DNA of 64,000 bases from Acidobacteriota bacterium (GTDB taxonomy: Bacteria > Acidobacteriota > Thermoanaerobaculia > UBA5066), in contig JADJVE010000001.1 in NCBI GenBank assembly GCA_016716715.1, positions 372,001 through 436,000 of the forward strand. The letters run 5' to 3'. The notes under the pieces were generated by a model, which was given only the letters and a program-made list of their open reading frames with translations, ran no database searches and was not told the DNA's origin. Position 1 is the first letter of the stretch; every line of letters starts with the position of its first letter. A program made the translations under genes and the position numbers. Shown piece by piece: positions 24,333 through 32,754 of this stretch.

Positions 24333-24799
24333 TACTTCGCCACCACGGGTTTCCAGATCCATTCCCGCGCGGCAGGTTTGCCGCCTCTCGTGCCCTCGAT
24401 GCGCGCGGTGAGCGTGCCGTCCGGGTTCTTCCGATAGGAGATGCGCCGCGGAAACTCGAGCGCGCTCTCGAAGGCGGCGCTCGTCGCGTCGATCGCGGCG
24501 AGCGGAAACGGCGTCGCAGGCTTGCCGCCCGGGCTTGCAAGGTAGACGAGCGTCTCGCCCTGCTGCTCGATGCGCAGGAATTCGAATTCAATCGCCTTGC
24601 CGTCCTTCACGGTGCGCCCGAGACCGAGCATGAGCCCGCCCTTCGGGGCGAGCCAGACCTCCTCGACCTCGGCTCCGCCGGACGGCGCACTCCAGCTCCC
24701 GGCCATGAACGCGAGCTGTTCCAGGCGGGCGGCCGGTCCCTCCGCCGCGGCTGGAAGGGCATTGACCACCGCGCATAGGACGAGCATCCGAATTTTCAT
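24332..24799 (-). CDS. Exported DUF6265-like protein
   Basis: 155 residues with a signal peptide ending near AAAEG. The body (LAFMAGSWSA, EEVWLAPKGGLMLGLGRTV, EFLRIEQQGETLVYLASPGGKPATPF) matches the DUF6265/lipocalin-like family of secreted proteins with unknown ligand. TAGAGT (24805-24800) abuts ATG 24799, so transcription might start downstream of it and use ATG 24787 instead; the longer form has the better signal peptide. Confidence 0.75.
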   Translation of the reverse strand: MKIRMLVLCAVVNALPAAAEGPAARLEQLAFMAGSWSAPSGGAEVEEVWLAPKGGLMLGLGRTVKDGKAIEFEFLRIEQQGETLVYLASPGGKPATPFPLAAIDATSAAFESALEFPRRISYRKNPDGTLTARIEGTRGGKPAAREWIWKPVVAK

Positions 24800-24826
24800 A
24801 CTCTAAGAAATCCCCCTCTTCTGTCC

Positions 24827-26455
24827 TCAGCTCTTCGCGATGAAACCCCAGGGCGCGTTCTGGCGCGCGTGCGCGTCGAAGACGCCGCGGGGGAGCGCGG
24901 GATCGTTCTCGGACATCGTCGCGCGCTGCGGGCGCACGACCGAAAGAAGCGTCTCCTTGTGGTTCTTCACGAGGCGGCGCACGGGCGCGCCGGCGGCGGC
25001 CTCGAGGAGGATCGGCGTGGCTTCGGGGCCCATCTTCGCGAGCCACGCCTCCCAGATCGCCTCGACGACGGGCATCCCGCGGAACGACACGTTCGGCATC
25101 TTCCGGAATGCGGCGTCGAGGCGCTTCATCTTTTCCTCGAGCGCGGCCGGGTCGTCGAGGCTCTCGTTCTCGAACGGCGTGTGCGGCTTCGGGATGAACG
25201 CGTTCACCGTCGGGACGAGCGTCCCGACGCGTCCGCGCACGCGGCCCTCCGCGAGGAAGACCTCGCGCAGGCGGTCCACGAGGCCGACGATGTCGTCGAC
25301 GTCCGCGTCCGTCTCGCCGGGCAGCCCGACCTGCAGGTAGAGCTTCAGCTGCGTGATGCCCGAGCGCGCGATGAGGCGCACCTTCTCGAGCAGCATCTCG
25401 TCGGAGACCTTCTTGTTGATCGCGCGGCGGAGGCGCTCGTTGCCCGCCTCGGGCGCGATGGCGAGCGCGCGCTCGCCCTGCGCCGTCAGGATCCCTAGGA
25501 TTTCCTCCGAGATCGCGTCGATCTTCACGGACGACAGTGCGATGTGGTACTCGAGCGCCTGGAGGCCGCGCAGGATCGGGAGGATCTCCGGGTGGTCCGC
25601 GACGGCCGTCGCGATGAGGCCGACGCGGGACGTGAGCGGGCGGTTTCGTCGCGCCACTTCGAGGACGTGCTCGGCCGAGACGCGCACCTGCGGGGCCATG
25701 GCGTACGCGGCCCAGCAGAAGCGGCACATCTCCGAGCAGCCGCGTGCGATCTCGATCAGAAGCTTGTCGGAGAGCTCCGTGTGCGGCGTCAGGATCGTCG
25801 TGTGCGGCGGCTCGCGCAGCGGGCCCTCGGCGGCCTTGAACTGCTGGACGACGATCTTTCCCTCGTCGGCGGACTCGGCGCGCGCGCCGTGGACCGCGGG
25901 GACGTAGAGCCCCTTGACGTCCGCGAGCGCCGCGATCGTCGCGTCGCGCGAGAGGTCCCGCCGGAGAATGTCCGCGATCGCCGGGACGATCTTCTCGCCG
26001 TCGCCCATCGCGAAGACGTCCACCCAGAGGGCGAGAGGCGCGGGGTTGATGCGCGCGCAGTCGCCGCCGACGAGGACGATCGGGTCGCCTTCGCCGCGCT
26101 CAGCACGCTCGAGGGGGATGCGCGCCGCCGGCAGGAGCCGCAGGAAGTTGACGTAGTCCATCTCCCACGAGATCGAGAACGCCACGAGCGGAAAGTCGCC
26201 CAGTGGCGTGTCCGTTTCGAGCGTGCGCGGGCCGCGGAGGTCGCCGTCGTCCTCCACGAAGAAGCGGTCGCACGCGACGTCGTCCTCGCGGTTGAAGAGG
26301 CGATAGACCCACTGGAAGCCGAGGTTCGACATCCCGATCTCGTACGAGTTCGGGAAGCCGAGCGCGACGCGCGTCCGCCCGTGGCGGGACAGGCTCTCCG
26401 TCGAGCGTTCGGCGGCGAGCAGCGTGCGGCGTCGGTCAGGCCGGGATTGGGTCAC
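24827..26455 (-). CDS. B12-binding-type radical SAM protein (TIGR03960-like)
   Basis: 542 residues from GTG 26455. The N-terminus resembles the corrinoid-binding Rossmann domain (VALGFPNSYEIGMSNLG). The radical SAM cluster motif is GCSEMCRFCWAAY (C-x3-C-x2-C) near residue 240, followed by LAIAPEAGNERLRR and LYLQVGLPGETDADV. This group often precedes a TIGR03936 partner, which is not seen here. Reaction unknown. It overlaps cysteine synthase by 20 bp, so the two are co-transcribed. Confidence 0.82.
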   Translation of the reverse strand: MTQSRPDRRRTLLAAERSTESLSRHGRTRVALGFPNSYEIGMSNLGFQWVYRLFNREDDVACDRFFVEDDGDLRGPRTLETDTPLGDFPLVAFSISWEMDYVNFLRLLPAARIPLERAERGEGDPIVLVGGDCARINPAPLALWVDVFAMGDGEKIVPAIADILRRDLSRDATIAALADVKGLYVPAVHGARAESADEGKIVVQQFKAAEGPLREPPHTTILTPHTELSDKLLIEIARGCSEMCRFCWAAYAMAPQVRVSAEHVLEVARRNRPLTSRVGLIATAVADHPEILPILRGLQALEYHIALSSVKIDAISEEILGILTAQGERALAIAPEAGNERLRRAINKKVSDEMLLEKVRLIARSGITQLKLYLQVGLPGETDADVDDIVGLVDRLREVFLAEGRVRGRVGTLVPTVNAFIPKPHTPFENESLDDPAALEEKMKRLDAAFRKMPNVSFRGMPVVEAIWEAWLAKMGPEATPILLEAAAGAPVRRLVKNHKETLLSVVRPQRATMSENDPALPRGVFDAHARQNAPWGFIAKS

Positions 26456-27380
26456 TGTCCTCCGTGATCCCCTCGAACAGTATGGTCGAGAGGTACCTCT
26501 CCCCGGTGTCCGGGAGCATCGCGAGGAGGACGGAGCCCTCCGGCGCCTTCTCGGCGACCTTGACGGCCGCCGCGAACGTCCCCCCCGACGAGATGCCGCA
26601 GAAGATGCCTTCCTTGTGCGCGAGGGCGCGCGCCGCGTCGCGCGACTCGGTGTCGCTCACGAGGACGGCCTCGTCGTAGACCTTCCGGTTGAAGACGCCC
26701 GGGACGAAGTCGGCGTTCCAGCCCTGGACCTTGTGCGGGGCCCACGTTCCCTTCGTGACGATCGGGGCGCCCTCGGGCTCCGTGTAGACGATCTTCACGT
26801 CGGGCCGCGCGGCCTTGAGAACCTCTCCGACCCCCGTGAGCGTCCCGCCCGTTCCGATGCCGGAGACGAAGTAGTCGAGGCGCTTCCCTTCGAAGTCGCG
26901 CAGGATCTCGGGTCCCGTCGTCTTCCGGTGGTACTCGGGGTTCGCGGGGTTCTCGAACTGGTCCGGCATGTACCAGCCGTGCCGGGCGGCGAGCTCCCGG
27001 GCCTGCTTCACCATCCCCGACGCGCGGTTCGCGGCCGGGCTGAGGATCACCTTCGCCCCGAGGCCCTTCATGAGCTTGCGGCGCTCGACGGAGAACGAAT
27101 CGGCCATGATCGCGACGAACGGGTAGCCCTTCACGGCGCAGACCATCGCAAGGCCGATCCCGGTGTTGCCCGACGTCGGCTCGACGACGGTCTGGCCCGG
27201 CTTGAGGACCCCGCGGCGCTCCGCGTCCTCGATGAGCGCGATCGCGAGCCGGTCCTTGACGGAGCCGAGGGGGTTGAAGGCTTCGCACTTCACGTAGATC
27301 GTGCGGCCGGCCGGCGCGAGGCGGTTGACGCGAACGACGGGGGTGTTGCCGATGGTGCCGAGGATGCTGTCGTGAATCAC
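26436..27380 (-). CDS. cysK: Cysteine synthase A (O-acetylserine sulfhydrylase)
   Basis: 314 residues. A fold-type II PLP enzyme that makes cysteine from O-acetylserine and sulfide. Motifs: PLGSVKDRLA with the PLP lysine, PTSGNTGIGLA, GIGTGGTLTGVG (phosphate loop) and GISSGG. GTG 27380 is preferred to ATG 27404 because GGAGGAG lies about 8 bp upstream of it and the protein then aligns to the usual start. It is divergent from the large secreted protein gene at 27425. Confidence 0.93.
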   Translation of the reverse strand: MIHDSILGTIGNTPVVRVNRLAPAGRTIYVKCEAFNPLGSVKDRLAIALIEDAERRGVLKPGQTVVEPTSGNTGIGLAMVCAVKGYPFVAIMADSFSVERRKLMKGLGAKVILSPAANRASGMVKQARELAARHGWYMPDQFENPANPEYHRKTTGPEILRDFEGKRLDYFVSGIGTGGTLTGVGEVLKAARPDVKIVYTEPEGAPIVTKGTWAPHKVQGWNADFVPGVFNRKVYDEAVLVSDTESRDAARALAHKEGIFCGISSGGTFAAAVKVAEKAPEGSVLLAMLPDTGERYLSTILFEGITEDSDPIPA

Positions 27381-27424
27381 GTCGGTTCTCCTCCGGTGGA
27401 GCATGATAAGGACGGGAGCGTGAC

Positions 27425-29884
27425 ATGAAATCTAGAGTCTCAATCTCAACTTTCATCGTCCGTGTCGCCCTCGCGGCGTTCGTGCTCGCATCGCCGGCCC
27501 TCGCGCAGGGCGGCGTCTCCGAGTGGCCGCGCGAGTTCAAGACGCCGAAGGGCAACACGATCGTCATGTACCAGCCGCAGGCCGAGACCTTCCAGGGCGA
27601 CCGTGCGACCGGCCGCGCGGCCGTGTCCTTCCTGAAGAAGGGCGAGGCGGCGCCGAAGTTCGGCGTCATCTTCTTCAGCGCCCGCGTCACCGTGGACCGC
27701 GACACCCGCCTCGTGTCCGTCCTGGACATGAAGGTGAACCGCGTGCGCTTCCCCTCGATCACGCCGGAGGGCGAAAAGAAATTCACGGACAACCTCGAGG
27801 CCGAGGTGCCGAAGTGGGACCTCGTCTTCTCCTACGACCGCCTCCTCGAGAACGTGAAGGTCGCCCAGCGCGAGAAGAAGAGCGCCGAGGGCCTCAAGCA
27901 CGACCCGCCGAAGATCGTCTTCGCCGAGGAGCCGTCCGTCCTCCTGTCGTTCGACGGCGAGCCCGTATTCCGCGAGGTCGAGGGCGCGCCCGTGAAGGTC
28001 GCCGTGAACACGTCTCTCCTCGTCGTGAACGACACGCGCAGCGGGCGGTACTACCTCTCCGGCGGAAAGAAGTGGTGGTACGAGGCCGCGAGCCCGCTCG
28101 GCCCCTGGCGCACCGTCGGCGGCCCGCCGGCCGACATCGCGGAGTTCGCCGCGAAGGCCCAGTCCGAACAGAAGAAGGAAGCCGCCGATGCGGCCGGCGA
28201 GGACGGCACGGAGAGCGCGGCCCCGCCGCGAGTGGTCGTCGCGACCGAGGCCACCGAGATCGTCGTCACGGAAGGCAAGCCGGCCTTCAAACCGATCTCG
28301 GGCACGGACGGCAACCTTCTCGCGGTGGACAACACCGAGGGCGACGTCCTCCTCGACGTCCCGAAGCAGGACTATTACGTCCTGCTCTCGGGCCGCTGGT
28401 TCAAGGGCAAGAGCCTCACGCCGGGCGGCGCGTGGACGTACGTCGCGCCCGACGCGCTCCCCGACAGCTTCGCGAAGATCCCGCCGGAATCCGATTCGGG
28501 CGACGTGCGCGGAGCGGTCGCGGGCACGGACGAGGCCGAGGACGCCGTTCTCGACGCCCAGATCCCGCAGACGACCGCGGTGAAGCGCGCCGAGGCGACG
28601 CTCCAGGTCCAGTGGGACGGCGAGCCGAAGTTCATCGGGATCGACGGCTCGGCGACGTCCTACGCCGCGAACGCGTCGACGTCGGTCCTCCAGATCCGAG
28701 GTCGTTACTACGCGTGCGAGAACGCGGTGTGGTTCGTCTCCGATTCGCCGGACGGCCCGTGGAGCGTCGCGGATTCCGTGCCTGAAGGCGACATCGACGC
28801 GATCCCGCCGAGCGCGCCCGTCTACAACGTGAAGTACGTCCGCATCTACGACGCGACGGAGGACGTCGTCACGTTCGGCTACACGCCCGGCTACACGGGC
28901 GTCTACCCGTGGCACGGCACCGTCGTCTGGGGCACGGGCTGGTACTACCGGCCGTGGGTCGGGCCGACGTACTGGTGGCCGCGCCCCTACACGTGGGGCC
29001 TGTCCGCGCACTACAACCCGTGGACGGGCTGGGGCTTCGGCACTTCGTGGAGCTACCCGTTCTTCAGCGTGAGCTTCGGCTGGGGCGGCTGGTTCCAGCC
29101 GCGCGGCTGGCACCGGGCGCCCTATGGGGGCTGGGGCGGCGGCTGGCACCGGCCCGGTGGCTGGGGCTGGTACGGGCCCGGCGGCTATCGCCCGCCCGCG
29201 GTCATCGCGGGCCACTACTGGGGCGGCCACGGCGGCGGCTCGTGGAACCGGCCGCTCCCGAACGCGCGGCCTGGCGCGGTGCGCCCCGCGGTGCGCCCCC
29301 TCCCCGGCGTGCGCCCCGGCATCGGATTCCGTCCGCCGTCGCGCGACATCCGTCCGCCCGCGCAGTCCAACATCTACAACCGCCTTCCGGCGAAGTCGCG
29401 CGACGTCCCGCGGCCGCCGTCGACGATCGACCGTCCGAGGCCGTCGGGGTCGAGGCCCAACAACGTTTACGCCGACCGGAACGGCGAGGTCTACCGCCGC
29501 ACGAAGGAAGGGCAGTGGCAGCAGCGTGAGTCCGGACGCTGGAAGCCGAGCGACGGCGGTGCGACGGCGAAGCCGGGCGGCGCGGGACCCGCAACGCGTC
29601 CGCCGAACGTCGGGCAACCCTCGGTGACCACGAGGCCCTCGCCGAACGTGTCGCGGCCCGCGCCGCGCCCCGAGCTGGACCGCGATTTCTCGGCGCGCCA
29701 GCGCGGAGACGAACGGGTGCGCGAACGCAGCAGGGACTCCAGCACCCGCCAGCAGAGTGTGTCCCGCCCGGCACCCCAGGCGGCCCCGCAGGCGCGCCCG
29801 GCTCCGCAGGCGGCTCCCCAGGCCCGTCCGGCGTCCCCGCCGTCCGGCGAGCGCAGGAGCGGAGGCGACAGGAAGAAGAACTGA
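27425..29884 (+). CDS. Large secreted modular protein (carbohydrate-binding family V/XII-like), Trp/Gly/Pro-rich
   Basis: 819 residues with a signal peptide ending at LAQG. Residues about 160-480 hold repeated modules of the form PVF..V.GAPV..A.NTSLLVV...GRYYLSGG..W and GPW..V, at least three copies. A linker with GYTPGYTGVYPW leads to a Trp/Gly/His-rich region (residues about 500-620) and a Pro/Arg/Ser-rich tail with a perfect 10-residue tandem repeat. Similar proteins are annotated carbohydrate-binding family V/XII without proof. The role is unknown; surface or matrix attachment is plausible. Confidence 0.75.
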   Translation: MKSRVSISTFIVRVALAAFVLASPALAQGGVSEWPREFKTPKGNTIVMYQPQAETFQGDRATGRAAVSFLKKGEAAPKFGVIFFSARVTVDRDTRLVSVLDMKVNRVRFPSITPEGEKKFTDNLEAEVPKWDLVFSYDRLLENVKVAQREKKSAEGLKHDPPKIVFAEEPSVLLSFDGEPVFREVEGAPVKVAVNTSLLVVNDTRSGRYYLSGGKKWWYEAASPLGPWRTVGGPPADIAEFAAKAQSEQKKEAADAAGEDGTESAAPPRVVVATEATEIVVTEGKPAFKPISGTDGNLLAVDNTEGDVLLDVPKQDYYVLLSGRWFKGKSLTPGGAWTYVAPDALPDSFAKIPPESDSGDVRGAVAGTDEAEDAVLDAQIPQTTAVKRAEATLQVQWDGEPKFIGIDGSATSYAANASTSVLQIRGRYYACENAVWFVSDSPDGPWSVADSVPEGDIDAIPPSAPVYNVKYVRIYDATEDVVTFGYTPGYTGVYPWHGTVVWGTGWYYRPWVGPTYWWPRPYTWGLSAHYNPWTGWGFGTSWSYPFFSVSFGWGGWFQPRGWHRAPYGGWGGGWHRPGGWGWYGPGGYRPPAVIAGHYWGGHGGGSWNRPLPNARPGAVRPAVRPLPGVRPGIGFRPPSRDIRPPAQSNIYNRLPAKSRDVPRPPSTIDRPRPSGSRPNNVYADRNGEVYRRTKEGQWQQRESGRWKPSDGGATAKPGGAGPATRPPNVGQPSVTTRPSPNVSRPAPRPELDRDFSARQRGDERVRERSRDSSTRQQSVSRPAPQAAPQARPAPQAAPQARPASPPSGERRSGGDRKKN
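29768..29827 (+). repeat. Tandem 30-bp coding repeat (PAPQAAPQAR twice)
   Basis: Two adjacent 30-bp units (29768-29797 and 29798-29827) encode the identical decapeptide PAPQAAPQAR while differing at several third codon positions. Confidence 0.8.
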
Positions 29885-29909
29885 GCCAGAGGGTTAGCAT
29901 GCACCGGCC

Positions 29910-29945
29910 CCGGAGAGAACCTTCGGCTCCGGAATCCGTTTCTAG
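29910..29945 (+). terminator. Possible weak terminator after the modular secreted protein
   Basis: CCGGAG (29910-29915) and CTCCGG (29927-29932) can pair around an 11-nt loop, followed by a short T-containing run (AATCCGTTTCT). The stem is short, so this is weak. Confidence 0.3.
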
Positions 29946-29961
29946 AGGTTGAGGAGCTGCG

Positions 29962-30438
29962 ATGTACTACGTCATCGGGGCCAATGGCAGTCAGTACGGT
30001 CCGGTCGATGAGGCGACTCTGCGCGCCTGGATCGCCGAAGGCCGCGTCGGCGCGCCGAGCCTTTCGTTCAAATCGGGCGAGGCGTCCTGGGCGCCGCTTT
30101 CCACGCGTGAGGAATTCCGCGACCTTCTCGTCGCGGTGCCGGCGGCCTCTCCGTCGGCCACGCCCGCGGCCGGCGCGCCTCCCGTCGCGCCTCCGCCGTA
30201 TCCGGCGCAGCAGGCGCCGCTCGCGCCCGGCGAGCGCGACTGGCTCGTGGCACTCCTGCTCTCGATCTTCCTCGGGACGTTCGGCGTCGACCGCTTCTAC
30301 CTCGGCCAGGTCGGTCTCGGCCTCCTGAAGCTGTTCACGCTCGGCGGCTGCGGGATCTGGTGGCTGATCGACGTGATCCTGATCGCGACGAACACGCTCC
30401 GCGACGTCAACGGCGCGCTGCCCGTCAAGAGAATGTAG
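29962..30438 (+). CDS. GYF_2 plus TM2 domain membrane protein
   Basis: 158 residues. An N-terminal GYF_2-type domain (YYVIGANGSQYGPVDEATLRAWI, in pieces) joins a proline-rich linker. A TM2 domain follows: two membrane helices with the conserved FGVDRFYLGQVGLGLLKL turn and GIWWLIDVI. GAGGAG lies upstream of the ATG. TM2 proteins are common in bacteria; the function is unknown. Confidence 0.85.
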   Translation: MYYVIGANGSQYGPVDEATLRAWIAEGRVGAPSLSFKSGEASWAPLSTREEFRDLLVAVPAASPSATPAAGAPPVAPPPYPAQQAPLAPGERDWLVALLLSIFLGTFGVDRFYLGQVGLGLLKLFTLGGCGIWWLIDVILIATNTLRDVNGALPVKRM

Positions 30439-30441
30439 GGC

Positions 30442-31044
30442 TCAGGGCTTCGGCGCGGGCGCACTCTTCACGGCCGCGCCCGCGACCGTGACCTCGGCCG
30501 TCCAGCCGAACGCAGCGGCCGCGTCCGAGAAGAGGCCCGCCGCGTGGCGCGCGGCGGCGTCGAAGAGGCCGGCGTCCTTCGCGGACTTCGCGAGAGCGGC
30601 CCGCGCCCACGTCGTCCAGCGCGTGCGGTCGTCGGGCGTGATCGGGTTGAGGAAGCCCGACTTCTCGTCGAACCATTCCAGCCGGTCGTCGACGGAGAGG
30701 ATCTGCGCGGCCGGGAGGCGAACCTTCACGATCCGGCGCGTCTCGTCGGCCGAGACGTCGAAGCCCTTGTCGAGGTCGAAACCGCCCATGACGCGGCCCC
30801 TCAGGCGCAGCGTCGCGTTCTTCGGCACGTCGAAGACGAGGATCGTCCGGACCTCCTCGACCCTGAGGACGTCCGAGATCTCCATCTGGACGGTTGCGAG
30901 ACGGGCGATTTTCTTCACCGCGGTCACGACGGGCGCGGCGCCCGGCCCGCGGGAGGCCGATTTCCCGGCAAAAAAGCCGAGGGCGAAGAGGACGGCGGCC
31001 GCGGCGAGGGCGGCGAGGAGGCCGAGGATCAGGCGGCGGCGCAT
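30442..31044 (-). CDS. DUF4230-domain membrane-anchored protein
   Basis: 200 residues with one N-terminal membrane helix (LILGLLAALAAAAVLFALGFFAG in pieces) and an exported body. The body contains KKIARLATVQMEISDVL, RTILVFDVPKNATLRLRGRVMGGFDL and VKVRLPAAQILSVD, which match DUF4230. Function unknown. TAGTCT lies 9 nt before the ATG, a leaderless arrangement. Confidence 0.75.
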   Translation of the reverse strand: MRRRLILGLLAALAAAAVLFALGFFAGKSASRGPGAAPVVTAVKKIARLATVQMEISDVLRVEEVRTILVFDVPKNATLRLRGRVMGGFDLDKGFDVSADETRRIVKVRLPAAQILSVDDRLEWFDEKSGFLNPITPDDRTRWTTWARAALAKSAKDAGLFDAAARHAAGLFSDAAAAFGWTAEVTVAGAAVKSAPAPKP

Positions 31045-31165
31045 GAAGCAGGAAGACTAGTCCCGTCCAGCCCGGTTTGGTGCGAAAGTGGCCCGAAAAC
31101 GTCGCCCGGCCTGGGCGGATGTGCCGCCGTCCGGGCGATAGAATCGGACGGGACTCGGAGGACGC

Positions 31166-32107
31166 ATGACCACGAAACTCTCGCGCATCGCGCTGGGCGC
31201 TTCGCTCGCGCTGCTTCTCGCCGCGGGCGCCGCTCTCGCTGGGCAGCAGGGTCGCATCACGGGCAGGGCGACGGACGGCAAGGGCGTCGCGCTCGCCGAC
31301 GTCAAGATCACGATCACGACGAAGTCCCTCACCAACTTCAAGGTCGAGCTGAAGACCGACAAGGACGGCAAGTGGGGGACGATCCTCAACGACTCGACGA
31401 TTCCGTACCACTACAAGTTCGAGAAGCAGGGGTACATCGGCGTCGAGCAGGACAAGAAGGTCCCGATCGGCGAGTCCCAGGTGCTCGACGTCCAGCTCCT
31501 CACGCAGCAGCAGGCGATCGAGACGGGCGTCGTCAAGGCGGTCGACGATCCCTTCGTGACCGCCTACAACGCCTCGGTCGAGGCCTACCAGGCCGACAAC
31601 CTCGACGTGGCGTGGGCGAAGGCGCAGGAGGCCGTGAAGGCCGGGCCCGACAAGGCGAACGGCTACGACCTCGCCGCGAAGATCGCGCTCAAGAAGAAGG
31701 ACTGGGACGGCGTGATCGCGATGGGTGAGAAGTCGCTTTCCCTCGAGAACGACAACCCGCCGCTCATCGGCATGCTCATGGAGGCGTACCGCAACAAGGG
31801 CGACAAGGCGAAGTTCGCCGAGTACGAGAAGAAGTACATCGCGGCGAACCCCGACCAGCCCGACGTCATCTACAACCAGGCGGTCGAGCTCTACAACAAG
31901 GGCAAGTTCAAGGACGCCGAGCCGCTTCTCGCGAAGGTCGTGGAGGCCAAGCCCGACCACGCGAAGGCGCATTACCTTCTCGGGATGTGCGACGTGAACC
32001 TCAACAAGATCGCGGACATGAAGAAGCATCTCGGTGAGTACCTCAAGCTGGAGCCGAAGGGCGCCGACGCGGCCGCCGCGAAGGAAATGCTCGACGCGTT
32101 CAAGTGA
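31166..32107 (+). CDS. Exported carboxypeptidase-regulatory-like plus TPR protein
   Basis: 313 residues with a signal peptide ending at ALAG. Residues about 26-110 form a carboxypeptidase-regulatory-like beta domain (GRITGRATDGKGVALADVKITI in pieces). Residues about 125-310 are TPR repeats (VIYNQAVELYNKGKFKDAEPLLAKV). Such proteins may act as periplasmic scaffolds. TAGAAT (31139-31144) and a GGAGG site upstream give a short leader. Confidence 0.78.
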   Translation: MTTKLSRIALGASLALLLAAGAALAGQQGRITGRATDGKGVALADVKITITTKSLTNFKVELKTDKDGKWGTILNDSTIPYHYKFEKQGYIGVEQDKKVPIGESQVLDVQLLTQQQAIETGVVKAVDDPFVTAYNASVEAYQADNLDVAWAKAQEAVKAGPDKANGYDLAAKIALKKKDWDGVIAMGEKSLSLENDNPPLIGMLMEAYRNKGDKAKFAEYEKKYIAANPDQPDVIYNQAVELYNKGKFKDAEPLLAKVVEAKPDHAKAHYLLGMCDVNLNKIADMKKHLGEYLKLEPKGADAAAAKEMLDAFK

Positions 32108-32111
32108 CCGC

Positions 32112-32726
32112 GTGACGCCGTTCGTCATCGGGATCGCGGGCGGCACCGGCTCGGGCAAGACGACCGTCGCCCGCGCGATCGTGAACCGCGTGGGGGAGGA
32201 GCGCATCGCGTTTCTCTCCCACGACGCCTACTATCGCGACTTCGTCGACCTCCCGAAGGACATCCTCGACGGCAAGAACTTCGACCACCCGGACTCGCTC
32301 GAGACCGAGCTGCTCGAGCGGCACCTCAAGGCGCTCAAGCAGGGCATGGTCGTCGAGATGCCCGTTTACGATTTCAAGGTCCACCGCCGCGCGGCCGAAA
32401 CGAAGCGCGTCGAGCCGCGCAAGGTCATCCTCGTGGACGGCATCCTCATCTACGTCGAGCCCGAGCTCCGGAAGCTCTTCGACGTGAAGATCTTCGTCGA
32501 CACGGACTCCGACGTGCGGCTCATCCGGCGCATCCGCCGCGACATCGCCGAGCGCGGACGCACGGTGGACAGCGTCGTCTCGCAGTACGAGAACACGGTG
32601 CGGCCGATGCACCTCGAGTTCGTCGAGCCCTCGAAGCGCTACGCGGACCTCATCATCCCGGAGGGCGGAGAGAACGCCGTCGCCCTCGAGTTCCTCTTCG
32701 CCCGCCTGAACGCGATCCTCGCCTGA
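32112..32726 (+). CDS. udk: Uridine kinase
   Basis: 204 residues from GTG 32112. It phosphorylates uridine and cytidine in pyrimidine salvage. The P-loop is GGTGSGKTT, followed by FLSHDAYYRD, FDHPDSLE, PVYDFKVHRR, LVDGILIY and RRIRRDIAERGR, all family motifs. It starts 4 bp after the TPR gene, so it is probably translated from the same mRNA. Confidence 0.95.
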   Translation: MTPFVIGIAGGTGSGKTTVARAIVNRVGEERIAFLSHDAYYRDFVDLPKDILDGKNFDHPDSLETELLERHLKALKQGMVVEMPVYDFKVHRRAAETKRVEPRKVILVDGILIYVEPELRKLFDVKIFVDTDSDVRLIRRIRRDIAERGRTVDSVVSQYENTVRPMHLEFVEPSKRYADLIIPEGGENAVALEFLFARLNAILA

Positions 32727-32754
32727 GGCGACTCCGGCGGGGCAGAATGCGCGC

